Under the pieces are notes generated by a model, which worked only from the letters and a program-made list of their open reading frames with translations, did no database searches and was not told the origin of the DNA. DNA of 64,000 nt, taken from NCBI GenBank assembly GCA_946408355.1, contig CAMJRX010000002.1:44154-108153 (forward strand). Reading direction: 5' to 3'. How positions within the stretch are numbered: the stretch's first letter is position 1; every line of letters starts with the position of its first letter. Source of the stretch: an uncultured Selenomonadales bacterium (GTDB taxonomy: Bacteria > Bacillota > Negativicutes > Selenomonadales > Selenomonadaceae). The position numbers were made by a program, and so were the translations under genes. Positions 32,253 through 41,377 of this stretch are shown here, in pieces.

Positions 32253-33123
32253 AGATTTGTGGAAACGGAGAGTTGCGCTCGTCGAGGCAGATTTAATAAA
32301 AGAATTGCGGCGAACAAAATCGCTTGACGAAAATTTAATGCGAGCAATGGAGTACAGCTTAATGGCGGGCGGCAAGCGATTGCGTCCAATACTTTTAATG
32401 GCGGCGGCGGACGCGATTAACAATTTGGGCGAAAAATTTATAACCGTAGCTGACGCGCTGGAAATGATTCATACGTATTCGCTGATTCATGACGACTTGC
32501 CGGCAATGGACGACGACGACTATCGACGCGGAAAATTGACGAATCATAAAGTTTTCGGCGAGGCTACAGCGATTTTGGCGGGTGACGCGCTGTTGACATT
32601 GGCTTTTGAAGTCGCACTCAGACAAGAAGACGTTCCGCCCGAAATTTTGTTAAGAGTTTTAAAAGAGATAAGCATTGCTTCAGGCGCGGCGGGCATGGTT
32701 GGCGGTCAAGCGGTTGATTTGCGCTCGGAAGGTGTTCATATAGATTTTGCGACGCTTAAAATTATGCACAGCGGCAAAACGGGCGCATTGTTTAAAGCGG
32801 CGATCCGTTCAGGCGCGATTTTGGCGGGAGCTTCAGAGAAAAATTTAGACGCCCTCACGCGCTACGCTGAAAATTTCGGACTTGCTTTCCAAATTACCGA
32901 CGATATTTTAGATGTGACTGGCGACGAAAAAATTTTGGGCAAGCCGACCGGCTCCGACGAAAAAAATCATAAGTCAACTTACGTAAGCTTAACTTCCCTT
33001 TACGAGGCGAAAAATCTTGCACATGCGGCAGTTGACGAGGCTTTTACCGCACTGGAAAATTTTGGCTCGGAGGCAGATTTCTTGCGCGAACTTGTTCAAT
33101 ATCTAATTGCTCGCAAAAAATAA
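32245..33123 (+). CDS. ispA: Farnesyl/geranyl diphosphate synthase (polyprenyl synthetase)
   Basis: IspA condenses isopentenyl diphosphate with allylic diphosphates to give farnesyl diphosphate. The 292-residue protein carries both aspartate-rich motifs: SLIHDDLPAMDDDDYRRG (first, about residues 83-100) and QITDDILDVTGDEKILGK (second), plus GGKRLRPIL. ATG 32245 is used because GGAGG precedes it; a longer frame adds five residues. With dxs, tlyA and nadK it forms the common Firmicute isoprenoid cluster. Confidence 0.93.
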   Translation: MFKDLWKRRVALVEADLIKELRRTKSLDENLMRAMEYSLMAGGKRLRPILLMAAADAINNLGEKFITVADALEMIHTYSLIHDDLPAMDDDDYRRGKLTNHKVFGEATAILAGDALLTLAFEVALRQEDVPPEILLRVLKEISIASGAAGMVGGQAVDLRSEGVHIDFATLKIMHSGKTGALFKAAIRSGAILAGASEKNLDALTRYAENFGLAFQITDDILDVTGDEKILGKPTGSDEKNHKSTYVSLTSLYEAKNLAHAAVDEAFTALENFGSEADFLRELVQYLIARKK

Positions 33124-33192
33124 TTCTATCGAAAGGATTTTATCTAATTGCGCCGAATAGTTAAACGAGACTTTTATAAGGAGATGTTTTTA

Positions 33193-33699
33193 ATGAGGAA
33201 AATTTTTTTGGCGACGTTGCTTGTCTTTATGATGAGCGCAGCGACGGCATTGGCGGCTAACTGGCAACAGATTTACACCGACAACGACGACAACGTCATT
33301 TTGTTCGACACCGATTCCGTCCAAATCACGTCTATGACGGCAGACCGAGAGGACATCGCGTTCAGTGCGTCTTTTTGCATGCGCTACAGCGACAAAGGTC
33401 GCAACAATCTGATTGATTGGTACCGCAATTATTCAATCGTTCCGGCGGGCATTGAAAATCTTTCCTACGACGTATCTACGATTCAATTCAAATTTGAAAA
33501 CGGCAAAAGATATTATCACATTTCGGAGCGCGTCTCTTACACCGCAAACGGTTCGCAAATTTCGGGCATGCACTATACTAACGCGGAACCGACTTGGCAA
33601 GAAATTCCGGTCGCTTCGGTTGTCGACGTTGAATACAATGAGGCAAAGTTGATTGTTGACGGAAAACTTTACAAACGAATTGATTCACAAGGAATTTAA
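33193..33699 (+). CDS. Small secreted protein of unknown function
   Basis: A 168-residue protein with a clear signal peptide (MRKIFLATLLVFMMSAATAL, cleavage after ALA). The mature part begins NWQQIYTDNDDNVILFDTDS and has alternating strands (KRYYHISERVSYTANGSQIS), like the small surface-adhesin-E-type or exported variable-reporter folds common in Negativicutes; I cannot name the family. It splits the usual ispA-dxs pair. ATG 33193 with AAGGAG upstream; a 15-residue longer frame lacks conservation signs. Confidence 0.75.
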   Translation: MRKIFLATLLVFMMSAATALAANWQQIYTDNDDNVILFDTDSVQITSMTADREDIAFSASFCMRYSDKGRNNLIDWYRNYSIVPAGIENLSYDVSTIQFKFENGKRYYHISERVSYTANGSQISGMHYTNAEPTWQEIPVASVVDVEYNEAKLIVDGKLYKRIDSQGI

Positions 33700-33726
33700 A
33701 TTTAAGGAGCGATTAACACGGGGCTG

Positions 33727-35628
33727 TTGAAAAGATTAAACTCACCCGCCCAACTTCACACGATGAGCTTGGCTGAGCTGGAGGAGCTGGCGGGCGAAAT
33801 TCGAGAGCTAATCTTGACGACGGTCGCAAAAAATGGCGGGCACCTCGCGCCGAGCTTGGGCACGGTCGAGTTGACGCTCGCGCTTTATTCGGTGTTCGAT
33901 TTCAGTAAAGACAGGCTTATCTGGGACGTCGGACATCAGGCTTATACGCACAAAATTTTAACAGGGCGACGCGACACATTCCACACGCTTAGGACTTTGG
34001 GAGGCATAACGGGCTTTCCGAAGCGTGCCGAGTCGCCTTTTGATTCTTTTGGCGTTGGGCATGCGTCAACGTCGATTAGTGCCGCGTTGGGATTTTTGAT
34101 TGCGGCGGAGATTGAGCAAGTTGAGCGCAAAGTTATCGCGGTTATCGGCGACGGAGCCTTGACGGGCGGCATGGCGTTTGAGGCTCTCAATCACGCAGGG
34201 CAACTTAAGAAAAATTTGCTCGTCATACTCAATGATAACGAAATGTCGATTGATAAAAATGTCGGCGCGTTGTCGGAGTATCTTTCCAAAATTCGACTCA
34301 AGCCGCAATATCACCGCGTCAAAAAAGAATTCGAGGATTTCGTTAAAAATATTCCCTTCCGCGACGTAAGCCAAAAAATTTTACTTGCGGCAAATTCAGT
34401 TCGTATGGGCGTATCGGCGGCTGTTTTTCCCGGCGCAATGTTCGAGGCTTTTGGCTTTACTTATCTTGGACCGATTGACGGGCACGATATTAAAGGTATG
34501 AAAGACGTTTTCTCCCGCGTCGGTGTGATTAATGCGCCGGTTTTGATTCACGTTAACACAAAAAAGGGTAAAGGTTATGCACCCGCTGAAACTGCTCCCG
34601 AAAAATTTCACGGCGTTGGAAAGTTCGATAAAGCGACGGGGCAAGTTATCAAGAAAAAATCGCCGCCGAGTTATACAGAAGTTTTTGCTCAAGCGGTGAT
34701 TGACTGCGCGGCGCGTTATGAAAAAATTGTCGCAATAACTGCCGCAATGCCGACGGGCACTGGCTTAAAAAAGTTTGCAGAAAAATTCCCGCGCAGATTT
34801 TTCGACGTGGGAATAGCTGAAGAACACGCGGTAACTTTAGCGGCTGGCATGGCGGCTGGTGGATTAAAACCCGTCGTGGCGATTTATTCGACGTTTATTC
34901 AGCGGGCTTACGATCAAATTCTTCACGACGTTTGCTTACAAAATTTACCAGTTGTCTTATGTCTCGACAGAGCGGGGCTGGTCGGTGAAGATGGAGCAAC
35001 TCATCACGGAGCATTTGATTTGGCTTATCTGCGCACGATACCGAACATAAATATCCTTGCGCCAAAAGACGAAAACGAATTGCGGCAAATGATTTTTGCG
35101 GCTCTGCATAAAGATTTTCCAGTAGCAATTCGCTATCCACGCGGCGCGGGCTTAGGCGTCGAAATCAAAACTGAGCCGGAAGAAATTTCTTGGGGCAAGG
35201 CTGAAGTCGTCGAACAAAATCCGTTGTCGGAAATTGTAATCTTCGCAGTCGGGACAATGGTAAAAACTTCTTTGGACGCAGCTAAACTTTTGCGCGATAA
35301 AAATATTTTCGTCGACGTGATAAACGCCCGATTCGTCAAGCCGTTCGATAAAGAGTTAATAAAAAAATCTGCGCGGGCGGCAAAACTTTTAGTCACGTGC
35401 GAAGAGGGAACTTTAAATGGCGGTTTCGGTTCGGCGGTCGCAGAATTTTTAGCAGACGAAAAAATTTCAACGCCGCTGTTAAGATTGGGCATAAAGGACA
35501 AATTCATTGAGCAGGGTACACGCACTGAACTTTTAGACATTTGCGGCTTGACAGCGGAAAAAATTTCAAAGCGGATAATCGAACGGTTCAACGAATTAAT
35601 TTTTGGATTCTTGACGGTGGCGACATGA
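33727..35628 (+). CDS. dxs: 1-deoxy-D-xylulose-5-phosphate synthase
   Basis: Dxs condenses pyruvate and glyceraldehyde 3-phosphate, the first step of the MEP isoprenoid pathway, with thiamine diphosphate and magnesium. The 633-residue enzyme shows GHLAPSLGTVELTLAL, IWDVGHQAYTHKILTGR, thiamine-diphosphate motif VIGDGALTGGMAFEALNHAG (about residues 139-158), LNDNEMSID, VGIAEEHAVTLAAGMA, and DRAGLVGEDGATHHGAFDL. Start TTG 33727 gives MKRLNSPAQL, the usual family start; AAGGAG lies rather far (18 bases) upstream, so the start is uncertain by a few codons. Overlaps tlyA as ATGA. Confidence 0.95.
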   Translation: MKRLNSPAQLHTMSLAELEELAGEIRELILTTVAKNGGHLAPSLGTVELTLALYSVFDFSKDRLIWDVGHQAYTHKILTGRRDTFHTLRTLGGITGFPKRAESPFDSFGVGHASTSISAALGFLIAAEIEQVERKVIAVIGDGALTGGMAFEALNHAGQLKKNLLVILNDNEMSIDKNVGALSEYLSKIRLKPQYHRVKKEFEDFVKNIPFRDVSQKILLAANSVRMGVSAAVFPGAMFEAFGFTYLGPIDGHDIKGMKDVFSRVGVINAPVLIHVNTKKGKGYAPAETAPEKFHGVGKFDKATGQVIKKKSPPSYTEVFAQAVIDCAARYEKIVAITAAMPTGTGLKKFAEKFPRRFFDVGIAEEHAVTLAAGMAAGGLKPVVAIYSTFIQRAYDQILHDVCLQNLPVVLCLDRAGLVGEDGATHHGAFDLAYLRTIPNINILAPKDENELRQMIFAALHKDFPVAIRYPRGAGLGVEIKTEPEEISWGKAEVVEQNPLSEIVIFAVGTMVKTSLDAAKLLRDKNIFVDVINARFVKPFDKELIKKSARAAKLLVTCEEGTLNGGFGSAVAEFLADEKISTPLLRLGIKDKFIEQGTRTELLDICGLTAEKISKRIIERFNELIFGFLTVAT

Positions 35629-36425
35629 AACAACGACTTGACATTTTATTAACGGAGAAAAATTTTTTCGATAGCCGCGTTCGCGCTAAGGCTATGATTA
35701 TGGCTGGGAAAATTTTAGTTAACGGGCAGAAAGTCGACAAGGCGGGCACGTTGATTGCCCCCAACGCTGAAATTAGAATTCTCGGTGAAGATATGCCTTT
35801 CGTAAGTCGCGGCGGCTTGAAACTTCAAAAGGCTCTCGACGTTTTTAGAATAATTTTGAGCGGGAAAATTGCGGCTGATGTTGGTGCGTCGACGGGCGGA
35901 TTTACCGATTGCATGTTGCAACACGGCGCAGCAAAAGTTTACGCGATTGATGTCGGCTACGGTCAACTGGCGTGGAAACTTCGTAGCAATGTGCAAGTCG
36001 TCGATATGGAACGGACGAATATTCGCAACGTGACGCAGAAAGATTTTTATTATGGCTTGCCGGATTTTATATCAATCGACGTGGCATTTATATCGTTGGA
36101 AAAAGTTTTGCCCGTTGTTTATGACTTGCTAAAAGATTCGGGCGAAGTCGTTGCACTTATAAAGCCACAATTCGAGGCGGGGCGCGAACACGTTGGTAAA
36201 AAGGGCGTCGTTCGTGATAAAAAAGTTCATGTGGCAGTTATTGAAAAAGTTTTGGACTTCGCAACGAGTATAGGATTTGCAATTCGTGGATTGAGTTTTT
36301 CGCCCGTCAAAGGTCCGGAGGGCAATATAGAATACCTCGCGTATTTGTCAAAAAATTTTTCGGCGGTTGACGTTGAGATTTTATCGGTGGTTAATTCGGC
36401 ACATGAGGAACTTAACAATGGCTAA
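35625..36425 (+). CDS. tlyA: TlyA-family rRNA 2'-O-methyltransferase
   Basis: A 266-residue protein with an N-terminal S4 RNA-binding domain (MKQRLDILLTEKNFFDSRVR, residues 1-60) and an FtsJ-like methyltransferase domain (AADVGASTGGFTDCMLQHGA, about residues 85-104; YAIDVGYGQLAWKLR; SIDVAFISLEKVLP). TlyA methylates C1409 of 16S and C1920 of 23S rRNA in mycobacteria; the shorter forms act only on 16S. The C-terminal codons and the start of nadK lie in the first unit of a 156 bp tandem duplication. ATG overlaps the dxs stop. Confidence 0.93.
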   Translation: MKQRLDILLTEKNFFDSRVRAKAMIMAGKILVNGQKVDKAGTLIAPNAEIRILGEDMPFVSRGGLKLQKALDVFRIILSGKIAADVGASTGGFTDCMLQHGAAKVYAIDVGYGQLAWKLRSNVQVVDMERTNIRNVTQKDFYYGLPDFISIDVAFISLEKVLPVVYDLLKDSGEVVALIKPQFEAGREHVGKKGVVRDKKVHVAVIEKVLDFATSIGFAIRGLSFSPVKGPEGNIEYLAYLSKNFSAVDVEILSVVNSAHEELNNG

Positions 36426-36612
36426 GCAAAATATTTTCGGGACGGTGTTTGGAGTTCGCCCCTCAAAAGTCCGGAGGGCAATATAGAATACCTCGCGTAT
36501 CTGTCAAAAAATTTTTCAGCGGTGGACGTTAAGATTTTATCGGTGGTTAATTTGGCACATGAGGGACTTAACAATGGCTAGGCAAAATATTTTCGGGACG
36601 GTGTTTGGAGTT
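36301..36612 (+). repeat. 156 bp tandem duplication across the tlyA-nadK junction
   Basis: Unit 1 is 36301-36456 and unit 2 is 36457-36612; the period is exactly 156 bp. I count roughly ten mismatches, so the copies are about 93% identical. Unit 1 holds the tlyA 3' end and a nadK start that runs only 18 codons (MAKQNIFGTVFGVRPSKV...) before TAG. Unit 2 holds an open but orphan copy of the tlyA C-terminus and the functional nadK start. 156 is a multiple of three. Confidence 0.93.
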
Positions 36613-37470
36613 GATGCGGGCATGATGCAAATTGCGGTTTTTCCGAATATGAGTAAGCGGCGGGCGGGTGAAATCGTCGACCGCATTTTTAATTTCTATC
36701 ACAATAAAGACGTGCGACTTGTCATGCCTGCAACGGAGGCGCGACAATTTCGCAAAGATGAATATGGCTTGCCGTGTGTCGAGCGTGTTCATGTCGATAT
36801 GGCGTTAAGCATCGGCGGCGACGGAACTTTATTAGGCGTGTGCAGAAGATTCAGCGGGCAAAGCGTTCCTGTTTGCGGGATTAATCTTGGGACGCTAGGA
36901 TTTTTGGCAGACATTGAGCCACGCGAACTTGAAAGCCGACTTGCGAAAATTTTGGCGGGCGAATATCGCGTTGAGCGTCGACTTCTTTTAAGCGGCTACG
37001 TTCGCAATGAACTTGGTGAAAAATTTTTGGGCAACGCCATTAACGACGTTGTAATAACTAAGGGCGGCGTCGCTCGTATGTTGCACTTAAGCCTTTATGT
37101 TAATCAAACTCATCTAATGGACTACAAAGCAGACGGCTTGATTGTTTCCAGTCCGACAGGTTCGACGGCGTATTCATTGAGTGCGGGCGGTCCCATTTTA
37201 AATCCGACTGTTCGCGCCTTGCTTTTAACTCCGATTTGCGCTCATACTTTCCAAATGCGTCCGCTCATTGTCAACGAGGACGACAAAGTTTTTATAAAAA
37301 TTTCTGCGGCGCAAGATATTATGTTAACGCTTGACGGGCAAGTCAGCCATAAGATTCAGCCTAACGACGACATTATTGTTCGCAAAGCAGAGGAATCCGC
37401 GCTGATTGTCAAGTTCGACGACAAAAATTATTATGACGTTCTCAAAGCTAAGATGTGGAGTAACACTTAA
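36574..37470 (+). CDS. nadK: NAD kinase
   Basis: NadK phosphorylates NAD to NADP. The 298-residue protein has the catalytic ALSIGGDGTLLGVCRRF (GGDGT, about residues 72-88), CGINLGTLGFLADI, the NE-D equivalent GNAINDVVIT, and GLIVSSPTGSTAYSLSAGGP. ATG 36574 (MARQNIFGTVFGV) is used; a start at 36559 would add five residues. The start sits in the second unit of the tandem duplication, with GAGGGA upstream; the ancestral arrangement was probably an overlap with the tlyA stop. Confidence 0.95.
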   Translation: MARQNIFGTVFGVDAGMMQIAVFPNMSKRRAGEIVDRIFNFYHNKDVRLVMPATEARQFRKDEYGLPCVERVHVDMALSIGGDGTLLGVCRRFSGQSVPVCGINLGTLGFLADIEPRELESRLAKILAGEYRVERRLLLSGYVRNELGEKFLGNAINDVVITKGGVARMLHLSLYVNQTHLMDYKADGLIVSSPTGSTAYSLSAGGPILNPTVRALLLTPICAHTFQMRPLIVNEDDKVFIKISAAQDIMLTLDGQVSHKIQPNDDIIVRKAEESALIVKFDDKNYYDVLKAKMWSNT

Positions 37471-37496
37471 ATTATTTGCGCACAAAAAATCACGAC

Positions 37497-37534
37497 AAAA
37501 AAATTATCGCCTACGCAATGACCGCGCAGGCGAT
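37497..37534 (-). terminator. Terminator of the potABCD operon
   Basis: On the minus strand an 11-base stem, ATCGCCTGCGC/GCGTAGGCGAT with one mismatch (37534-37524 and 37516-37506), precedes a run of seven T. On the plus strand it may also end nadK transcription weakly. Confidence 0.7.
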
Positions 37535-37566
37535 TTATATTGTCAAATTTTATTGCCGTATTTAAT

Positions 37567-38628
37567 TCAGTCAACCTTAACTTTCATCCACAAACTATTA
37601 TAATATTCGTCCATTTGGTTGCCGAGATATTTATAAGTTTCTTGTCCTTTGTAGACATCGGGCGACGGGAAAGCAATAGGCGAATTCTTAAGTTCCTCGT
37701 CCTCTACAAGTTCGCGGACACCGGTATTTGGCGTGGAGTAGCCTAAATGGTCAAAATTTTTGGCGGCAATGTCAGGGCGGCACATGAAGTCAATAAATTT
37801 ATGCGCGTTGTCGACGTTCTGCGAATCCTTAGTTATTACCCAGCCATCAATCCAGAAATTTGTACCCTCTTTAGGAATGGAGAACGCCATATTCGGATTT
37901 TCCATTAAAATAATCGGAGCCTCGCCGGAAAATACAACGCCCATTGCCGCTTCAGAATTAATAAGTTTATCCTTAACTTCGTCGACGACATAAGCTTGCA
38001 CGAGCGGTTTTTGCTTAACCAACATTTCCTGCGCCTTTGCTAAAACTTCTTTATCAGTTTCGTTTAAACTTTTGCCCATAATTTTGAGCGGAATCATAAG
38101 CGCATCGCGAGCAGAATCTTGCATTAAAATTTGCCCTTTATATTTTTCATTCCAAAGAATATTCCAGCTATCGACGGGGTCAGTGACTTTTGTTTTGTCG
38201 TAAATTATTCCGACGGTTCCCCAGCAATACGGAACGGAATATTTGTTACCGGGATCAAACGATTCGGCTTGCTTGAAAAATTCCTCGCCGATATATTTTT
38301 TGGCGTCGGGAATTTTATTAAAGTCAAGTGGCTGAATCAAATCGTTGCTGATAAGCTTTTGAATCATGTAATCCGACGGGCAAAGTACATCGTAATGAAC
38401 AGCACCTTCAGCAATGCGCGGATACATGCTCTCGTTTGTGTCGAACTCGTCGAGGATAACGTGAATACCCGTTTCCTTCTCGAAAAGTTGCAAGACTTCG
38501 GGGTTAAGATAATCGCCCCAGCTGTAGACGTAGACGACTTGTTCTTTCTTGTCTCCGCCGCCACCGCAACCGGCAATGCCGAACGTTATACAGCTAACCA
38601 GAATCAACGCGAGAATCTTAAGTTTCAT
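37567..38628 (-). CDS. potD: Spermidine/putrescine-binding lipoprotein PotD
   Basis: A 353-residue periplasmic-type binding protein of the PotD/PotF family. The lipoprotein signal ends in a lipobox (SCITFGIAGC), so it is membrane-anchored. The mature start VVYVYSWGDYLNPEVLQLFE and DVLCPSDYMIQKLI are typical polyamine-binding protein features; PYCWGTVGIIYDK and FWIDGWVITKD follow. It delivers polyamines to PotB-PotC. ATG 38628 overlaps the potC stop (ATGA); GGAGG upstream. Last gene of potABCD. Confidence 0.94.
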   Translation of the reverse strand: MKLKILALILVSCITFGIAGCGGGGDKKEQVVYVYSWGDYLNPEVLQLFEKETGIHVILDEFDTNESMYPRIAEGAVHYDVLCPSDYMIQKLISNDLIQPLDFNKIPDAKKYIGEEFFKQAESFDPGNKYSVPYCWGTVGIIYDKTKVTDPVDSWNILWNEKYKGQILMQDSARDALMIPLKIMGKSLNETDKEVLAKAQEMLVKQKPLVQAYVVDEVKDKLINSEAAMGVVFSGEAPIILMENPNMAFSIPKEGTNFWIDGWVITKDSQNVDNAHKFIDFMCRPDIAAKNFDHLGYSTPNTGVRELVEDEELKNSPIAFPSPDVYKGQETYKYLGNQMDEYYNSLWMKVKVD

Positions 38629-39410
38629 TGTAAAACCTCCTCATATTTTATTAACTTGCGACGATTAATCGCGAATAACATGACAAATATCAATACAAAA
38701 AAGAATACCAACGTCGAGAGTGCGTACATTTCGGGGTGAATTCCGATTTTAAGTTCTGCGTAAATTTCTGTCGTCAACGTGTCGACGCCTGCGCCTTTCG
38801 TGAAGTGAGTTATTATAAAATCGTCAGCCGACATGGTGAACGCCAATAAAAATCCCGCAAAGATACTCGGACGCAACTCCGGCAAAACTACGCTCATAAA
38901 CGCTTTGAACGGCGACGCGCCCAAATCTAACGCCGCCTCGTAAAAACTTTTATCTAAAGCCATAAGCTGTGGCATTATACACAAAATTACATACGGCACG
39001 TTGAAGACGATATGCGCTAACAAAATTGACACATAGCCGAGCTTTAGCCCCAAGCCCATAAACAACAGCATTAGCGATATTCCCGTTACAATGTCCGCGT
39101 TCAAAATCGGGACGTTCGTTATGCTTAAAAATGTCGCTCGCCACTTGCGCGAAAGTTCTTTCATCGCCACGCAAGTTATCAAGCCTAAAAGTGTCGCAAT
39201 TCCAGCCGATAACAATCCGATTGATAGCGTGTTTGATAAGGCGTCGGCTATTCGGGCGTCGTTGAAAAGTTTTTCGTACCAATTTAACGTGACGCCCGTC
39301 CAATGTCCACGATAACGGCTGGCATTAAAAGATTGCGCAATTAAAACTCCAATCGGCGCGTAGAGGAAGAGGAAAATTATCGCGAGGTAAATTTGCTTGA
39401 TATATTTCAT
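38625..39410 (-). CDS. potC: Spermidine/putrescine ABC permease PotC
   Basis: A 261-residue inner-membrane permease with six spans. The ABC permease EAA loop is YEAALDLGASPFKAFMSVVLPELRPSI (EAA---G---------P), about residues 168-193; the N-terminus IYLAIIFLFLYAPIGVLIAQSF and SFNASRYRGHWTG are typical of PotC. The start overlaps the potB stop by one base (TGATG). Confidence 0.93.
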   Translation of the reverse strand: MKYIKQIYLAIIFLFLYAPIGVLIAQSFNASRYRGHWTGVTLNWYEKLFNDARIADALSNTLSIGLLSAGIATLLGLITCVAMKELSRKWRATFLSITNVPILNADIVTGISLMLLFMGLGLKLGYVSILLAHIVFNVPYVILCIMPQLMALDKSFYEAALDLGASPFKAFMSVVLPELRPSIFAGFLLAFTMSADDFIITHFTKGAGVDTLTTEIYAELKIGIHPEMYALSTLVFFFVLIFVMLFAINRRKLIKYEEVLQ

Positions 39411-40234
39411 CAGAAATCCTCCTCCTCGTGACTTTTATCAAATGCCGCCGTCAACAACATGTTCAACACGATAAAAATCATTAGAATAACCGACAACGCG
39501 CAACCGATATGCCAATCATAATGGAAAGTAAATTCCTGCTCGATAATGTTGCCGATTAGCAAAAGTTTGCCGCCGCCAAGTAGCGCACTGATTACAAACG
39601 TCGTAAGCGCGGGAATAAAAACCATTGTAATTCCGCTGATTGCGCCAGGTATAGTCAACGGCAAAATTATTTTCGTGAACGTCTGCCATGAATTTGCGCC
39701 CAAATCCCGCGCCGCCTCTAAAATTCGCTTGTCAATCTTCGTTAGCGCAATGTACAACGGCAAAACCATGTACGGCAAATAATTATAAACCATGCCCAAA
39801 ACGATTGCGCCGGGTGTATTTATCAGTTGCAAGTCGGGCAAGCCGAACAGCCGCATAATTTGATTGATTATTCCGTTGCCCTCTAAAATTGTCTGCCAAG
39901 CCATTGTCGACAAAAGCGAATTCATCCACAGCGGCAAGATAAATAGCAGGGAAATTATAGTTGTGTTGTCGCGTTGTCGTTCCGTTAAGATTAAGCACAG
40001 CGGATAAGCCAACAGCAGACAAATTACCGTGCTGATTAGCGCAAGCGCGATTGAAAGTTCCAGCGCGTCAAAGTAGCCGTGCTTAAAAATTAATCCCATG
40101 TTGGCGAGCGAAAAATTTCCGTCGTAATCCGTCACGCCGTACCAGACGATACAAACCAGCGGGATAAATATAAAAAGCCCCGCCCAAATTAAAAACGGAG
40201 TTAATAAAATGTTTCTTACGCCGCGATTAAACAT
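39410..40234 (-). CDS. potB: Spermidine/putrescine ABC permease PotB
   Basis: A 274-residue six-span permease. LLTPFLIWAGLFIFIPLVCI at the N-terminus and the EAA loop LEAARDLGANSWQTFTKIIL are typical. ATG 40234 is preferred over a TTG nine bases upstream because GAGGAGG then has a normal nine-base spacing. Overlaps the potA end by eight bases. Confidence 0.92.
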   Translation of the reverse strand: MFNRGVRNILLTPFLIWAGLFIFIPLVCIVWYGVTDYDGNFSLANMGLIFKHGYFDALELSIALALISTVICLLLAYPLCLILTERQRDNTTIISLLFILPLWMNSLLSTMAWQTILEGNGIINQIMRLFGLPDLQLINTPGAIVLGMVYNYLPYMVLPLYIALTKIDKRILEAARDLGANSWQTFTKIILPLTIPGAISGITMVFIPALTTFVISALLGGGKLLLIGNIIEQEFTFHYDWHIGCALSVILMIFIVLNMLLTAAFDKSHEEEDF

Positions 40235-41297
40235 CTTGAGCAACCTCCTCGTCTTCGGATTGAGGTTTGCTCATAATTTGAATATTTTCCGGCGCAACGT
40301 GCAAACTTACCTCCTCGCCGACTGTGCGTCCCGTCGTCGACTGAATAAGCCACTCAAAGCCGTCAGCCTCAACGTTTATATCGTAAGACATGCCCCAAAA
40401 CACCACGCGAGTTACGACGCCATTAAAAGCACCTTCACGCGGCGCGGCAAGTTTAATATCTTCGGGGCGAATTTGAACGTCAACGGGACACTCTTCAGGA
40501 AAGCCGCTGTCGACGCAGGGATATTCGCGCCCAAAAATACGAACGACTTTATCACGAACCATGACGCCATCAATTATATTGCTGTCACCGATAAAATCTG
40601 CGACGAATGCATTTTCCGGTTCGTTGTAAACATTTTCGGGCGTGCCGACTTGTTGAATGTAGCCTTGATTCATGACGACAACACGGTCGCTCATCGATAA
40701 AGCCTCTTCCTGGTCGTGCGTCACGAAAATAAAAGTTATGCCCGTCTCTTTGTTAATTCGGACGAGTTCACGGCGCATATTACGACGGAGTTTTAAATCC
40801 AACGCGCTCAACGGTTCGTCAAGCAATAAAACTTTTGGCTCATTGACGACTGCGCGGGCGATTGCAATTCTCTGTTGTTGACCGCCGCTAAGTTTAGTAA
40901 CGTCGTGTTTTTCGTAGCCGTCGAGATTGACGAGTTTAAGGGCGTACTTAACTTTATCGCGAATATAATCATCTGATTTGCCCGCGATTTTTGGTCCGAA
41001 TGAAATATTTTCCTCAACGTTCATGTGAGAAAAGAGAGAATACTTTTGGAAAACCGTATTGACCGGTCGTCGATTCGGCGGAAGTTTTGTAATATCTTTG
41101 CCGTCGAAAATTACGCGCCCCGTGTCAGGCATTTCAAAGCCGCCGATTATCCTAAGCATTGTCGTTTTGCCGCAACCAGAAGGTCCAAGCAACGTAATAA
41201 ATTCACTTTCGTAAATCGTTAAATCAATTTCGTCGAGCACGAGCAAATTACCAAAAGATTTGGCGACGTTTTCCAAATGTATAAGTTCCCTTTTCAT
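40227..41297 (-). CDS. potA: Spermidine/putrescine ABC ATPase PotA
   Basis: A 356-residue ATPase that powers PotBC. Walker A LLGPSGCGKTTMLRIIGGFE (about residues 36-55), Q-loop NTVFQKYSLF, signature KLSGGQQQRIAIARA (about 134-148), Walker B VLLLDEPLSALDLKL, switch TFIFVTHDQEEALS, and a C-terminal TOBE/OB domain (VDVQIRPEDIKLA). ATG 41297 starts MKRELIHLENVAKSFG; a longer frame upstream contains the operon promoter and terminator and is rejected. First gene of the operon. Confidence 0.95.
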   Translation of the reverse strand: MKRELIHLENVAKSFGNLLVLDEIDLTIYESEFITLLGPSGCGKTTMLRIIGGFEMPDTGRVIFDGKDITKLPPNRRPVNTVFQKYSLFSHMNVEENISFGPKIAGKSDDYIRDKVKYALKLVNLDGYEKHDVTKLSGGQQQRIAIARAVVNEPKVLLLDEPLSALDLKLRRNMRRELVRINKETGITFIFVTHDQEEALSMSDRVVVMNQGYIQQVGTPENVYNEPENAFVADFIGDSNIIDGVMVRDKVVRIFGREYPCVDSGFPEECPVDVQIRPEDIKLAAPREGAFNGVVTRVVFWGMSYDINVEADGFEWLIQSTTGRTVGEEVSLHVAPENIQIMSKPQSEDEEVAQDV

Positions 41298-41328
41298 CTC
41301 CCAGCAACCTTTCAAAAAAATTTTCAGC

Positions 41329-41357
41329 ATTATACAAAAAAACGACGTTTCAATCAA
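41329..41357 (-). promoter_or_regulatory. Promoter of potABCD
   Basis: Minus-strand TTGATT (41357-41352), 17-base spacer, perfect TATAAT (41334-41329), 31 bases before the potA ATG. The -35 hexamer is exactly the loop of the upstream gene's terminator. Confidence 0.65.
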
Positions 41358-41366
41358 GAAACGCCG
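41335..41366 (-). terminator. Terminator of the condensation-domain gene, overlapping the pot promoter
   Basis: Minus-strand CGGCGTTTC (41366-41358), loop TTGATT, GAAACGTCG (41351-41343, one G-U pair), then T8. Confidence 0.85.
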
Positions 41367-41377
41367 CTTAAAATTTT

